A DNA stretch of 64,000 nucleotides from Stictocephala bisonia (Eukaryota > Arthropoda > Insecta > Hemiptera > Membracidae), in assembly GCA_035578905.1 (NCBI GenBank), contig JAQJVL010000162.1, positions 310,001 through 374,000 on the forward strand, given 5' to 3'. The first letter of the stretch is position 1; every line of letters begins with the position of its first letter. Both the position numbers and the translations under genes were made by a program. Shown here one piece after another: positions 22,791-34,487 of this stretch. The notes under the pieces were generated by a model that saw only the letters and a program-made list of their open reading frames with translations, was not told where the DNA came from and searched no databases.

Positions 22791-23424
22791 CTGAATAACA
22801 ATATAAACTATCTAAAATAAAATGTTTAATGTTTCCAGAAAATGCCAATTTATTTCAACTGTAAAATTCGTTATTAATTTGAAAATGAATAATAGTTATC
22901 ACCATATTACTATAAAGATATTATAGTGATCTATTATAAGTATATTATAGTGATCTATAAGTTGATATAATTTTCATACTTAAAATTTCCAAGAGCAACA
23001 CTTAATTTTTACATATCTATCAATAAGAAAATTAGAAACATAATTTACTAACAAAACGAGTTATAGTCCTTTAGAATTATTAATCACCTATTAAAAACGC
23101 TTACAGTCGTAACTGAATACTTGGAATATTAAGCCATCGTTTTTGCAATACCGTGAAGTAACAGCCCTTTAAGGATTGTTCAAAAAGAACACGGAACACC
23201 CGTAGCTAAGTTACGTAGCACAAAGGTAATGGAATAATAGACATAGTTTGAATTTATCTGCTTAGAAAGTTCTCATTAACAATTTGCAATACTAACAAAA
23301 ATCTTTTTAAAAAATATGCATTTCACTGAAATGCAAAAGAAAGCACTTTAAATTATCAACCCAAGGTAATAATTTAGCTAATTATTAGCTAAGGTGATTA
23401 AAAAAGGAATATTTAGCTTACTCT
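22791..23424. other. AT-rich, no gene seen
   Basis: A local duplication of a TATAGTGATCTATA-type segment occurs at about 22915-22962. Nothing else was seen. Confidence 0.5.
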
Positions 23425-23705
23425 TAGTGTCCTCCTAAACCTTTCTAAAGCTTCCGACTACGTATCCAACAATATACTGCCTCACAAATGTTATAGTATG
23501 GTATCAGGGGCGTTTCATACATGTGGTTGAAACCATTCTTTAGCAATCGACATCGGCTTGACCGAATTTCAAGTAAATTATCAATAGCAAAACAGTTGCG
23601 TTTTGGAGTCTCCCAGGGATCAATACTTAGCCCAATTTTGTTTTTAATCTATGCCGATGACACGCCTCTGCTTTAGAGAAAACTGCTTCAGTGACATTCC
23701 TGAAT
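23425..23705 (+). pseudogene. Reverse-transcriptase scrap 2
   Basis: Contains VLLNLSKASDYVSNNILPHK (the first catalytic-Asp motif, normally DLSKAFDxV), then after a frameshift SKLSIAKQLRFGVSQGSILS and LFLIYADDTPLL. The segment between IY(VNDL) and ADD is deleted, fusing two motifs. It is homologous to scrap 1 and is a copy of the same LINE family, separate from the element at 16176-19365. Confidence 0.75.
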
Positions 23706-25014
23706 AACAATAATAACTGTCACAAATATTTTGAGCTAACCCAAACCATGAATAAAAATAAATATTTTAATTTAATATAAATAAAATGTGTTAGAATGAT
23801 AACGAATATAGAGAATATAGTTAAATAAGAAAGAAGATCAGCTCCTGAGTATTTCCTGCTCGCCCCTGGCTGTACTTTGGCACGTTCTCCGTTAACCGAC
23901 TTCCATTACTAGTTTCTTGAAACTCATTCCCCACTGCTTGCATTTTAAATGTTACTTTGTTTCTTCATGTTACATTGTTATTATAAATAATTAATTTTTA
24001 TTGTTACGATGGAATATAGTGTACGAGAAATATCGAGTATTAAGGGAACTTGAACTATTTTCAACTTACTAATTTTTTAGTATGTCACATTTAATCAAGG
24101 TTCCTATACAACAGGTTATCTCATTCTCATATGGTCTATATAAGCCGAGTGGTGACGTCAGAGGGAGACCTCCAACCACAAAGTAAGTGTGTTACTTACT
24201 CTGTGCCTCCAACACAGCGTGCTGAAAAATTAAAACTACATACTAAAAAACATGACTGGATTGTTCTTGTTCTTACGATTATTTTAGAATTATTTAATTT
24301 ACGGTATTTTAATATTAATTTAAAACAGCAAATTATCTTCTAATCAAGTGTTGCTGAGTTATACTTACTTAGTAAATACTAAATTAAATCAATATTAAAA
24401 TCAGTCACTTACGTCAAATAAATAAACAACGCAGACTGTACTATTATCGAGTACAAAAACATAAAATGTTTTACATTGTTGCGTTTTGTTTTGTTTACAA
24501 CAGTGAAGGTAGAAAAACACAGCTGAGGCCTCCCTATGACGTAAATGCTACCTGCGCGTTACGGATGCGTACTTGTATGAGACAACCTCTTGTACAGGAA
24601 TGGTAATAGTAATTGCATTATAAGTCACTTAAGTTTTATTTAGGACTTTGATGAACAGTTAAAAAATAAAAGAAGTATTTAAAATTATTAATTCTGGGCT
24701 AGCTCATTAAATTGTAACATACTTTAAAACCATAAGCATAGATGATAGACATGTTATCATTTATGTACCTCAATACTGTATAAAAGAAGTTTGGTTTTTC
24801 AAGCCTACATTTTGTAAAATATTTTGTGGAAAAATTTAAAAGTAATCTAAAGTGTAGGTGTAACAATAATGTATAATAAACTCAATGAAGGATATATCAT
24901 AATTTATCGTACTTCCGTTAGTTGTTTTGTCTACGTTTACATATTTATCCGCAAACCAACTCATGATTGTTCCTGTGATTGTTACCACTATTATATGAAA
25001 GGTGAAAGACCAGT
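23706..25014. other. No gene confirmed
   Basis: AT-rich with short GC-richer patches at 23840-23940, 24145-24230 and 24520-24600. None carries a motif or splice layout strong enough to call. Confidence 0.5.
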
Positions 25015-25275
25015 GGCCTTGACCGGAGGGTTGCGACGTTATCGCAAGATAACGGAGTCAAGCAACATAGAGTGTGGCTGTTCCTTGGATGGGTGACCGT
25101 CTGAGAGATCCCGTCCTTGCACACAGTCCGCCTGCCCGGTCACTGGTGTTGGTTCGGAAGTCACACTTAAGCCGTTGGTCCCCAGGTTAAGTGTTAGAGA
25201 GGGCTTCTTACCCCTAACTTCGCCTGGTAAAATAAGACGATCTTTAAATTTAACTTTTAGGATCTTTTCCGTTAT
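25015..25275 (+). repeat. 5S rRNA-headed SINE
   Basis: The segment 25056-25107 matches the internal promoter region of 5S rRNA: AGTCAAGCAAC corresponds to box A, and 20 nt later CTTGGATGGGTGACCG corresponds exactly to box C. The body (GTTGGTTCGGAAGTCACAC, CCAGGTTAAGTGTTAGAGAG) is unrelated to 5S. The 3' end CCTAACTTCGCCTGGTAAAA recurs at 42581-42665 and 52655-52732. This is the layout of a SINE3-type element transcribed by RNA polymerase III from the 5S-like head and mobilised by a partner LINE that recognises the tail. The long minus-strand reading frame across it is incidental. Confidence 0.85.
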
Positions 25276-25645
25276 ACGTACACCACTATTTAAATATATT
25301 GAATAATACATTTTAACCATTGTTTGGTATAAATAACGGAACACGGTATTCAATTTATTGATTTAAAACATGTTTTCCTCATTTTCAACCATTAGAATCC
25401 CAATACATCGAGGCCGCCCATATACATCGCGCCGCGGCAGTTATGGTTAGGTTAGGTTATTATATTGTAGAATGAACCTGTAATTTGTAAAAACATTCTA
25501 CAATAGGCTATGCTAACCTAACCTAACCATAACTGCCGCGGCGCGATGTATATGGAAATATTTTGGGATTGCTGACACATAACGGAAAAGATCCGACATT
25601 AAATAGTGGTATACGTATAACGGAAAAGATCCAACTTTTAAATAC
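25235..25645. mobile_element. Nested palindrome with telomere-like units
   Basis: Outer arms GGATCTTTTCCGTTATACG (25260-25278) and its complement (25613-25632) enclose AATCCCAA/TTGGGATT. Inside that lies a very strong hairpin, with left arm 25418-25474 and right arm 25494-25555. The inner arms hold ATACATCGCGCCGCGGCAG and (GGTTA)n, the insect telomere-type unit. The loop is about 19 nt. GGAAAAGATCC also repeats directly at 25584-25594 and 25622-25632. It is best read as a MITE inserted in, or grown from, another inverted-repeat element, directly after the 5S SINE tail. Confidence 0.8.
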
Positions 25646-25960
25646 AGACACCCTAAAATATTTTATTATTTTTTGTAAATAGTCAATATTAACCCCACGT
25701 ATAGAAATCTATAGAAATACGGTTTAAATATCTATTTTAAAACATGTTAATAAGGTAAAAATAGTTTTACTCCATCCAATATAACATCAAATTCTCCACA
25801 TGATGAATAATAATCTGATGTTTAAGAGAATTGTGTTAGGTTAATTAAGGTTGGGTTAGTATGATCGAGTGTGAATACATATTGACAACTATCTTCACCT
25901 AACCTAGAGTTAACTAACATAACCTAACTTAAACTAACCTAATCAAATTTAACATTACCT
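25640..25960. repeat. Repeat shared with 33080-33260
   Basis: ATATAACATCAAATTCTCCA, then GATGAATAATA and a run of GTTAGGTTA/AACCTAAC units, parallels 33085-33245 (ATATGACATCAAATTCTCAT, GACGAATATAA, then GGTTAGGTTATG). The TTAGG-like stretch occurs in both orientations here. Confidence 0.6.
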
Positions 25961-26328
25961 GTTTTCACAATTCTTAATGTCTTATTCATGTTTAGTAGGT
26001 AAAACTACACATTATTAAGATTATATACATAGTTTTAGTTGTAAATATGTTTTTTTTTCGTTTGTAACAAATGTGTATTTACAGGAGAAATGATTCGGTT
26101 TCTTGGTGAAAAATTCGTGATTTGTATTGACTATTTGAAAAATAATTGGGAAAATTGGTCAAAACTCATATATTTAATATTCACCCAATTAATAATTAAA
26201 AATAAAATACTTTCAATACATTTGATATGTATTTTAAAATTTGAAAGAAAACTAAGAGAAATAAAAATATTGCTAAATTTTCGTCTGATGTTCAAGAAAC
26301 GACACGAGATTTGAGAGAAGGGTTGTTG

Positions 26329-26440
26329 TAACAAACGTTTGATAAGTGGGCCTCACAACCCCTGAACTCAAGATCCGCCTCTGGTACACATTGTAACGAT
26401 CAGACTTTGGCTTTCAGCCAGACCTCCTTGGTGAAGCGAT
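26329..26440 (+). repeat. Repeat family Y, copy 3
   Basis: Matches 5021-5145 and 10379-10500 across TTTGATAAGTGGG, ACAACCCCTGAAC, ATCCGCC, CATTGTAACGATC and CCAGACC. Confidence 0.7.
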
Positions 26441-26984
26441 GTGAAATGTTCAAGTTTTTAAAAAAATAAATGTTAACACTTAGTTGCTATAAAGTGTATA
26501 AGAAATTAACATGCTGCAATTTTGAAATGTATAGAAAACTAGTAATAATAAATAAATGTTCCACTTGTTTTAACAATTTTCAACAGCACTGCGTGACTAG
26601 TGCCGACAATGGTTACAAAACTGTACATGCATGCATTGCGATATTAGACTAACGTTAAATAATTTAATTCTATGAATAGTTTCGAACATATATACAAGTA
26701 AACTATTACAACAGTATTCATAGTTTGATAGTTTAGATACAATGAATGATGGATAATTGTTGGCTTTACTAAGAAATTTTTTACTTTGTAGTGAAATTGC
26801 TTTCACTATTTTCAATGAACGACGATAAGAAGTTTTAAACTAATAATATTTGAGATAACTTAACATGGAAATCAATTTAATTTTTATGTGCCCAAATTAT
26901 TCAGAATATATATCACATAATACTAATAGAGGAGCCAAAAATGTATTACTACAAACCCTGTAGGTTGGATAATGACGACCATAC
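26441..26984. other. No gene seen
   Basis: AT-rich. A plus-strand candidate last-exon layout at 26587-26652 (after TTTTCAACAG) is too short to call. Confidence 0.45.
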
Positions 26985-27085
26985 GTATATGGGTGGGTCA
27001 TCACCACTGTACGTGTTTGGGGGAGAGGGGTAGGTGGGTGAACGCCACTAAACGTGTTTGGAGATAGGGTGGGTGACTGAATTAT
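26985..27085 (+). repeat. GGGTGGGT minisatellite, locus 1
   Basis: Degenerate 36-40 bp units such as GGGTGGGTCATCACCACTGT plus ACGTGTTTGGG, about 2.5 units. The same unit occurs at 39718-39790 and 40559-40645 (minus), and at 41188-41365 and 54272-54515 (plus). Confidence 0.75.
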
Positions 27086-27240
27086 AACCACTATACGGGT
27101 AGGAATACATTCCTATTTAAGTGATACTCACTATTTTCTATATTAATTTTTATGGTTAAAATATTTTCATGTTTTACAAATTTAGTATATCGTATCACGT
27201 TTTTATTACGACTTGAAAGAATAAAACGTATAAAGCAATA

Positions 27241-28166
27241 TACAGGGTATTTCACGAGAGGTTTGCACAACTGCAGGATATGAAAGTAGATATAAAACTA
27301 AGTAAAAATGTTCTACAAACAGGTGGCCTGTCTCACCTTGTTAAGTGTCTGTCTGCATGTGTATTTTATAAAAAAATTAACTTCAAATCCACGTTTAAGC
27401 TAATAATTTGAAACTTTGCATATTTGCTAACCTAGTTAGGGGTATTTAATTTAATAAAAGCAACAAAGTTATCTTTATCAGTTTCAAAATGGCAGGTATA
27501 ATAATTGTTAAAAGTTAAATAACTTCAAAACCATAATTTTTATTGAACATGTATTTAGAATAATTGACGTTGTAAATTCAATATCAAACCCAAAGATACA
27601 TTTTTATCGTTTTAAAAATCGTTTAGAAAATTAATGAGTAAAAAACGCTTTTCATGTTTTACAGGGGTTTTCACTTGTATACAAATATCTAACCAAATAG
27701 ATATCTTCATGGATACTATAAACAGCTGTTTTCGATTATTTTAAACTATCAGCTGTTTTTAATATTTTAAAATTAATTATCAGCTATTTTCACAAATATC
27801 ATACGAATGATTGGTTTAGTCTCATTATTGCTGTTTATTTATTGTATTGTGTTCACTTGTTGAACATAACAGTATTGTATTACAATTAATTGCATTCATA
27901 ATACAATTTGTGTTTCATGTAAAATAAATTTCGTTATTAAAAAATGCTGTTTTTTAGGAAACTCTAAACAAGCATACATAAAAAAGTACTTCACATAAAA
28001 ACAGCTGATAATTTAAAATAATTGAAAACATATTTTTATTGTGACCAAGAAGTGATACAAGTGAAACAAAGTGAAATAGGCCACAAGGTTATAGGAAATG
28101 TTTTGCTTATTTTTATGTCTACTATCATATCCTGAAGTAGTGCAAACCTCTCGCAAAACACCCTGT
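27241..28166. mobile_element. ACAGGGT inverted-repeat transposon
   Basis: The left end TACAGGGTATTTCACGAGAG (27241) is mirrored at the right end by CTCTCGCAAAACACCCTGT (about 28148-28166). The arms stay complementary for well over 100 bp (GGTTTGCACAACT..., AGGATATGAAAGTAGA..., GGTGGCC...). The element is about 925 bp, has no transposase frame and may have a TA target. The terminal motif is that of Tc1/mariner-type non-autonomous elements. Repeated CAGCTGTTTT pieces lie in the centre. Confidence 0.85.
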
Positions 28167-28700
28167 TGGTGGTTTTAACATATTGTTAAACAGTTTTATT
28201 ATACATCGCATAACAATAACTAACTCCCCAACAAAGAGTGTTTGGTTCGTAATTCGCCTTTATTTCGGCAAGTATGGAGCGAATACATTTATCGGTAGTG
28301 AATTCAGTCACTGGAGGTCTGGGAAGTCAGGGTTGCCAGGGTCAAGGGTTCTCCCTTCCAACGTCAACCCCATGTATACGGAAGAAAAAGCACTTTTTGA
28401 GGATATATCCGTTTTAGAATACACTATTCTCTACTTACCATCGTGGAACCAATGAAAATTGTTTTATAATCTCAGTCACTATTATTAAAGATGTCTTACT
28501 TATTTTATGTTACAGTGATTTAGAAATGAACAAGTTAGTAAATACACATAACCTGTTTAATTTTATTAAATATTTCATTCCTAGTACATAAATTTAGCCA
28601 AATATTACAAATATGTTAAAAAATTAAACTGTTCCATTAGGCAAAACTATGAAAAGACCAGGAAAATTTTTTTGAAGAAAATTTGAATAAATTGAATAGG
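28167..28700. other. Unassigned; GC-richer patch
   Basis: 28240-28450 contains TCACTGGAGGTCTGGGAAGT and GGTTCTCCCTTCCAACGTC and is open for about 90 codons on the plus strand. It matches no family I recognise and looks like repeat sequence. Confidence 0.4.
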
Positions 28701-28702
28701 AT

Positions 28703-28703
<1 letters not shown>

Positions 28704-28743
<40 letters not shown>
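28704..28743. repeat. (TA)n microsatellite
   Basis: About 19 TA units just upstream of the decayed reverse transcriptase. Confidence 0.95.
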
Positions 28744-28749
<6 letters not shown>

Positions 28750-28817
28750 TTATTTGGAAATATATATTTTAATTTTCAAAGGGTAAAACACTTGTAAAAC
28801 CATTTTTGAGTTTTTGA

Positions 28818-30037
28818 CTGCAGTGTGCCGTGGATGGGTCGCAGCACACTGTTGGTGCCTTTTGTGACCTGTCCAAGGCATTCGATTGTATGGACCACAA
28901 CGTCCTGGTTGAAAAACTGTGGTCTTATGGCATAAGAGATTTGATTGCTTCTTACTTGCACAATCGTCGACAAAAGTTGTGATTGATTCAGAAGCAGAGT
29001 GTGAATTTCAAGTAATGACTTAAGGAGTGCCTCTGGGCTCAATATTGGGCCCTATTTTCTTACTCATTTATGCAAATGATCTTCTTGAGGTCACTTCTAG
29101 TGGGGAGGTGGTTCTCTTTGCTGACGACATCTCTTTCATTGTTTCACACAAAAACAGAAACATCCTTTCAAAACAACTTTCGGAACAATGAATTCTATTA
29201 AATAACTGGTTCAATGCAACTGGCCTTTATTTAAATCCAAACAAGTCATATTTTATAAACTTCCAAATCAACCGTATTAACTATACTTTAAATAATGCAT
29301 TCTTTCTGTCATCAAATTTCAACACTGTCACATCTACGAGATTTCTTGGTTTGGACGCCAGCCTAACTTGGCGTCAGCATATTAATCAATTGCTCAAAAA
29401 GCTTAGCAAAGCTTTTTACGCTATTTTAATTCTCTCCACTATTGTAGATATAAACATCCTAAAATAAGTTTACTTTGCATATGTACATTCTCTGATTACA
29501 TATGGACTGTTATTTTGGGGAAGTTATTTGGAATCATCTAAGGTTTTTCTAAAACAAAAGAAAATAGTTAGAATCATGTCAGACTCTCTTCACAATGACT
29601 CTTGCAGGAAACGTTTCCAAAACTTTGAGATTCTTCCTCTGCCATTCGCTTACTTGTTCCAGTCTTTGATTTTTGTTAAATCAAATTATGAGAGAAAGTT
29701 CCCTTGTTACTCCTGTGTAAGACTATACAATCATCTACCAGTTGAGTTAAAAGGCCTGGATAAATATAAGATGTTTAAGAAGAGACTCTTTAAATATCTA
29801 ATCTCAAACTGTTTTTACAGTGTCTCAGACTACCTGGATTCCACTTCGGGACGGGTGGTTTACCAGGAGCAAAAACTGCTTATTTGGTGTATATATATAT
29901 TTAGCTGCTCATCTATGTTTGTTATATATTTATTGTTGTTTTATACTGTTTTATTTCACTGTTGTAACTTGACAAGTTATCTGCCTAGCTATATTTTAGC
30001 GTATAAGGTTTCTTTGACTTATAAATTAATTATGTAA
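28818..30037 (+). pseudogene. Decayed LINE reverse transcriptase
   Basis: In one frame from about 28818: DGSQHTVGAFCDLSKAFDCM (first catalytic Asp) and then ASYLHNRRQ. A one-base deletion in the CGACAAAAG tract near 28975 moves reading to the next frame, which continues GVPLGSILGPIFLLIYANDL (from 29024), FADDISF (29117) and FLGLDASLTWRQHI, and ends RLFKYLISNCFYSVSDYL before the stop near 30035. Three in-frame stops interrupt the second frame (29021, 29189, 29465). The 5' side is truncated; the endonuclease is absent. This is a Jockey/CR1-group type LINE, different from those at 16729-19365 and 52930-53864. The last 169 codons remain open. Confidence 0.9.
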
Positions 30038-30171
30038 TTAATTATTAATACTATTCGCTCCTGATTAGCTGATGGATAATGATAATGACTATTTCTAGAG
30101 TATAACAAATAATTTATAGTTTACTTATTGAATTTCATGGTGGAAAGATATGTAAATTGTCTTACATATGA

Positions 30172-30585
30172 CACTTGTATCGCAGTGCTGTAACCCAGCT
30201 ACTTGGGTGCAGTTTTGTGGAGATTGTAGGCGATAGGTTATATACTCAGTCCTCTTAATACTAACATGGCATCCACTCAATGGTTGCCATCGACATGGAC
30301 ACTACTAAGTAAGCTTGATGTGTCCATGTTGGACGGTAGTAGTATAAGATGTTGTGTAGGGAAGATAACTAAGTATCTTAAACTAATACAACGCGGTTTG
30401 GATTCCACTTAAAGCTGTATGTAACTTAGTTGCCCTAGACATTGAGCTATTGATAAATTAAAATTTCTGAGCATAAGTCCAACTCAGTTAGTAACCAGCC
30501 TACACAGGTAATCCACACTCATTTTACACTCATATAATTATTCCTATTCACCTCAAAATACACATAAAGTTGTCTTGGTGTCTGA
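30172..30585 (+). repeat. Family X repeat, copy 7 (nearly full)
   Basis: Starts TGTATCGCAGTGCTGTAACC, has CCACTCAATGGTTGCCATCG, TGTCCATGTTGGACGGTAGT, the box-B-like GCGGTTTGGATTCCAC and the end GTTGTCTTGGTGTCTGAAAG. Confidence 0.8.
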
Positions 30586-31490
30586 AAGAGTTGAATAAAA
30601 ACCAATCATATTTGTGCATGTACTTGGGTTTTTGCTTTTGATTACAACAATATAATACTCATATTAAACGAAAACGTATGACTTACAATACAAAACAACC
30701 TTTGGCATGAGTAAGGAGGATGTTCGTTGGGAGTTAACATCCTTCAACGAATCGAGACGCTAGCGGCAGGAATGTGGAACATTCCTTCTCCCGGTAATAT
30801 TCCCAACATCTAAATACTCTCCTGGAAGCTAAAAGGAGTTTGTTGAGACCTTTCAGTTATATATTGTTAGTTTTGATTAATTAATTGTAAGGTTGTAATA
30901 TAACGAACTACGCTCTTGCATTTTTAACATTGTTTCTTTAATTCATCTTGGTTTATTTGTATCAGATTTTTAAAGTGTTTTTATACCATTTTATACATAT
31001 TCCACTACAATTTCAATCAGTTTTTAGGTATTGCTCTCCGAATCCAGTAAATATTTGGACCTGCAATTATAGCATTCCAATCAAATTCATACAGTTAAGA
31101 TGTATTAAACTTTCATAACCTAAATATAAACATTTTCTTTCAACCTACTGCAGATGAGATTATACGTGTTACTAAATTGAAATTCCAAACGTTTCTTCAA
31201 GACTGTATTTTATTCATTTTATCTTAAATAAATATCGTTCGTTTAGTTTTGCTCGATATTAGTATTTTATGCTCAGTGTTTTTGTTCAATATTAAAAACC
31301 GGTGTGATAAAAACGTTGAATTTAAACATTTAAGTTTTAAATCAACGAAACTATGAAGCTCTAATTAATTTAGCAATAAAATGTTTCCAGCTTTGTAGAA
31401 TACTAATAGATTTTCTTAACATTGAGTATTAATGTGATAATGACATCATACATACTAATGTGTTGATACTAATTTCAATTTATTCGAATT
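30586..31490. other. Unassigned; one GC-richer patch
   Basis: 30715-30850 (TTCGTTGGGAGTTAACATCC, GAATCGAGACGCTAGCGGC) is GC-richer, and TTCGTTGGGAGTT also occurs at 39057. No gene is visible. Confidence 0.45.
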
Positions 31491-31548
31491 ATAACGTACT
31501 ACTTTTTTGTTCTCATTGTCGCTGTACTAAACAGCTGTACAGCAATAA

Positions 31549-31775
31549 CTAAGCTGGGTAATTTTCCCTAAATATCTTTGTTACGTCAAAAACGTTATAA
31601 GCCTTCTGTTTAAAACAATTCCTTAAATAATTCCAGTGATAAATGTTGTATTTTAAGGCGGTAATGGATTTTAGAGTGGCTGTGAGACGTGATCTGTAAA
31701 CGTAATGCCTTCTGCCACTAGAAACCCTGATCCATTGTGGTACAGTGGATTTAACAAAGCAGATTATTTCGATAA
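31549..31775 (-). CDS. Candidate terminal exon of minus-strand gene
   Basis: After the acceptor ATCACTTCCACTTCAG, TT|ATC opens a 74-codon frame to TAG at 31549-31551. The peptide begins IEIICFVKSTVPQWIRVSSG, has RRHYVYRSRLTATLKSITA and ends ENYPA. It is basic and has no hydrophobic span, so the part is probably soluble. It is the inverted paralogue of 12133-12359 (see there for the synonymous-change evidence). Its phase, needing one upstream base, fits the candidate exon at 32743-32833, which ends one base into a codon (G|TT would give Val). I do not recognise the family. An alternative is the last part of an unknown transposon protein present in two copies. Confidence 0.55.
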
Positions 31776-31913
31776 CTGAAGTGGAAGTGATCAGAAATAT
31801 ATGGAAAAATCATATAAAATACATGAATATTGTAGATAATATATTTATGATTCTTAGAGAATAAATGCCAACACAATGTTTAATTTTATAATTTTTTTAT
31901 TATAAGGCGAACA

Positions 31914-32220
31914 TGGACCATTTATTAAAAGCTAAATAGTACGACTACGTGGAATCCGAACCACGAAGTATTGGGCAGATTTTGAGCTTATTGTCATACC
32001 TCATACTAAGTTCTCTCCCAACACAATATCCGCACCCTGACTACCACCCAACACAGACACCTCAGACTTATCTAATAGTGTCCTCCTCGATAGCAACCAT
32101 TGAGTGGACCCCATGCTATTATTACAAGGACCTATCTTAGAACCAATCACCTAAAATGTTTACAACACTTTCTCCCCAAGTAGCTGTGTTTTAGCGCTGC
32201 ACCAATAGTTCCGACTAGTG
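31914..32220 (-). repeat. Family X repeat, copy 8
   Basis: Reverse orientation: CTACGTGGAATCCGAACCAC (box-B hairpin), CCCTGACTACCACCCAACAC, CGATAGCAACCATTGAGTGG and CCCCAAGTAGCTGTG. It lies in the interval between candidate exons, so it would be intronic if the gene model is right. Confidence 0.8.
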
Positions 32221-32742
32221 TTTCGTAAATATGACATTTAACAAACACGTTGAACAAAAACATTTGTTAATACTGAACATAGACCAAACGGGTAAAATAA
32301 ATCTAGTACCTTAATACCTAAGTCCTTTAACAAAACAAAACAAAAAAAATCCTTAAAGGGTTTGCATTGAACATATTAGGCTAACTAATGTTTTTCTGAA
32401 GCACTGATGAAACATTGATTCTAATAAGTTTTAGGAATTGTAAGTTTATAAATATATATATTACTTTGAAATGAGTAAAATAATAAAATTCCTTGTTTCA
32501 GGTATGCCAAAGAGCTCTACCTAAATAAAAATCAGTAAGCTGAAACAAATAATACTTTAAAACAATCTGTTTATTAAAATAACGTTGTTCAATAGTAAAT
32601 TTTATATTACTGTATGTTAACAATTAAGTAAACATTTGTTTCATCAAGTAAATTGTGTTTATACAGAGTTAATTTTAATTGGTAGTTAAATATTTCTTTA
32701 TATTATATACACAAATTTACCACCCCATAAATTTATATTTAC

Positions 32743-32833
32743 CTAATTGTGTATAGAGCATATGATGTTTGTCGTATGTTACAACACATTCTACTACAGC
32801 AAGGATATCCGCCACAGCACTCACTTCCGGCGT
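32743..32833 (-). CDS. Candidate 91-bp internal exon
   Basis: On the minus strand a good acceptor (ACAGAGCTTGTTTCAG) precedes 32833, and the donor GTAAAT follows 32743. Between them one frame is open: TPEVSAVADILAVVECVVTY, then DKHHMLYTQL, ending one base into a codon. Amino-acid composition and GC content are unlike chance translations of the AT-rich flanks. It starts in phase 0, as the end of the 35602-35675 segment requires, and its end fits the 31549-31775 segment. The helical, Val/Ala-rich sequence matches no family I can name. Confidence 0.5.
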
Positions 32834-33084
32834 CTGAAACAAGCTCTGTGGTTTATACAATATGAGTATGGTTAAACATGAGTGACTTACACTCACTGAT
32901 AACCCATTCAATGTTAACCTATTAATAACACACGTTAGTAAATATGAAATATTCGTAACTGATTTTCTCATTTTTCTTAACGAGTCGATATTAACTCCAT
33001 GCACACAAAAAAAATACGTGTATACATGTTTTAGTAGGAATGCTGATTTTTTAGAAAAAAATTCAAATAGGATAACATGTTACA
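32834..33084. other. Putative intron, nothing seen
   Basis: AT-rich; no separate feature. Confidence 0.4.
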
Positions 33085-33250
33085 CCAAATCCATGTATAA
33101 TATAACATCAAACTCATGTCGTTTTTTTCTTCTGAACACGAATATGACATCAAATTCTCATATGACGAATATAATTGATATGTTCAACATAAAGGTAGGT
33201 TAGGTTATGTTAGGTAAGGTTATATTAAGTTAGGTTAGGTCTGTTTTTTT
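33085..33250. repeat. Repeat with TTAGG-like units
   Basis: ATGACATCAAATTCTCATAT followed by GGTTAGGTTATGTTAGG and AAGTTAGGTTAGG. Parallels 25770-25960. Confidence 0.6.
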
Positions 33251-33507
33251 ATACTTTTTGGAAAAAATTGTATTTCCAGGGAAAAATATCTATAGACTCA
33301 TGTTTCTGGGGTTACGCTGACTGTTAAAAAATATAAAATCTTAACAATTGAGTAGGAATCTTTATTCCAATATAGCCTAATGAGACAAAATATTGACAAC
33401 ATACTTTTTATGTTGTTCGAACATAGGTACGTAGTATGTGTACGAACATATGTATTGAAAGCATTTAATATTACGAAAAGGGGGTTTAATTACAAATATA
33501 TAATTTA

Positions 33508-34487
33508 TTTAGGGCATATAAGTATATATGGAGGAAAACATATGGAAACGCCTTCACAACTTTTGTATGACTTCACTCGTAAAAGTTAACTCTTGTACAT
33601 TGTAACGGTTACAAAGAGCATATAGTTTTTTACGCCATTAGCGACATTTAATTATTTTAGAGGGACGGCCCACCAGGAGTTGAACAAAAATCTCCAACGT
33701 AAGCCTAGGTCAATTTTGGTATAAAATGAAAGATCTATTACAAAGAATTTATTGTAAAATGGACTTTCCAGAGAAGTGGAGAAGTGGTAATTTTAATATA
33801 AAGTATTTAATTTGAACAATATAATTTCTGTGTTATTTAACGGTTTTAAGTAAATTATTCTAATCAAAAAACATTCTTTGTGGAACACAATACTAAAAAA
33901 AAATTAAATTATCATAATGTCTCTGAAAAAAAACAACGTTTAATTGTGAAAGCGTTTATATTATTTTTTTCCACATTAAAAAAAATTAAATTATCAAACT
34001 ATCTTTGGAAAAATAAAGTAGTTGTGAAAGCGTAGAAAATATAAAAATGCTTTTACAACAACTTTATTTTTTCAATAGATAATTTGATAATTACATTTTT
34101 TAAAGTTATTGTGTCCATAAAGTATAATTTTTTTATCAAAATAATTTACTTGAAATCATTAAATAGTGGAGGAATAAAATTGTTCAAATTAGTTACGTTG
34201 ACATTCAAATGGCCGCTATTCTGGAAAGGATAAACCTATCGAAGTCTGGTTTGCGGCAATTAATTTCTATTAAATAGACCTTTAATTTGATACCAAACTC
34301 GACCTAGACTTAAATTAAATATTTTCATTCAACTCCACGTGGGCCCTATAACTCTGAAAAGATGAAATGTCGTTAGTGGCGTTAAAAAGTGCGCTCTTTG
34401 TAATCATGATGGTGTAAACAAATTTCAATTCGACCAAGTGAAGTCATAGAAAAGTTGTGAAAGCATTTAAATTTTTTCCCACCCTGT
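33508..34487. mobile_element. Long-arm inverted-repeat transposon
   Basis: The left arm (from about 33545: CTTCACAACTTTTGTATGAC, GGTTACAAAGAGCATATAG, GCGACATTTAAT, GGCCCACCAGGAGTTGAA) is mirrored on the right (CAAATTTCAATTCGACCAAG, then AGTCATAGAAAAGTTGTGAA and CACCCTGTA at 34480-34488). The arms cover nearly the whole element and meet near 34040, so a transcript would form one long hairpin. The right terminus ACCCTGTA matches the other ACAGGGT elements; the left terminus is worn. No coding capacity. Confidence 0.8.

Noticed and set aside
25056..25110. Genuine 5S rRNA gene
   Set aside because: Only the internal promoter region resembles 5S; both flanks are unrelated and no full 120-nt 5S fits.
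25039..25353. 104-codon minus frame
   Set aside because: It is antisense to the 5S-headed SINE and runs into the palindrome; repeat translation.
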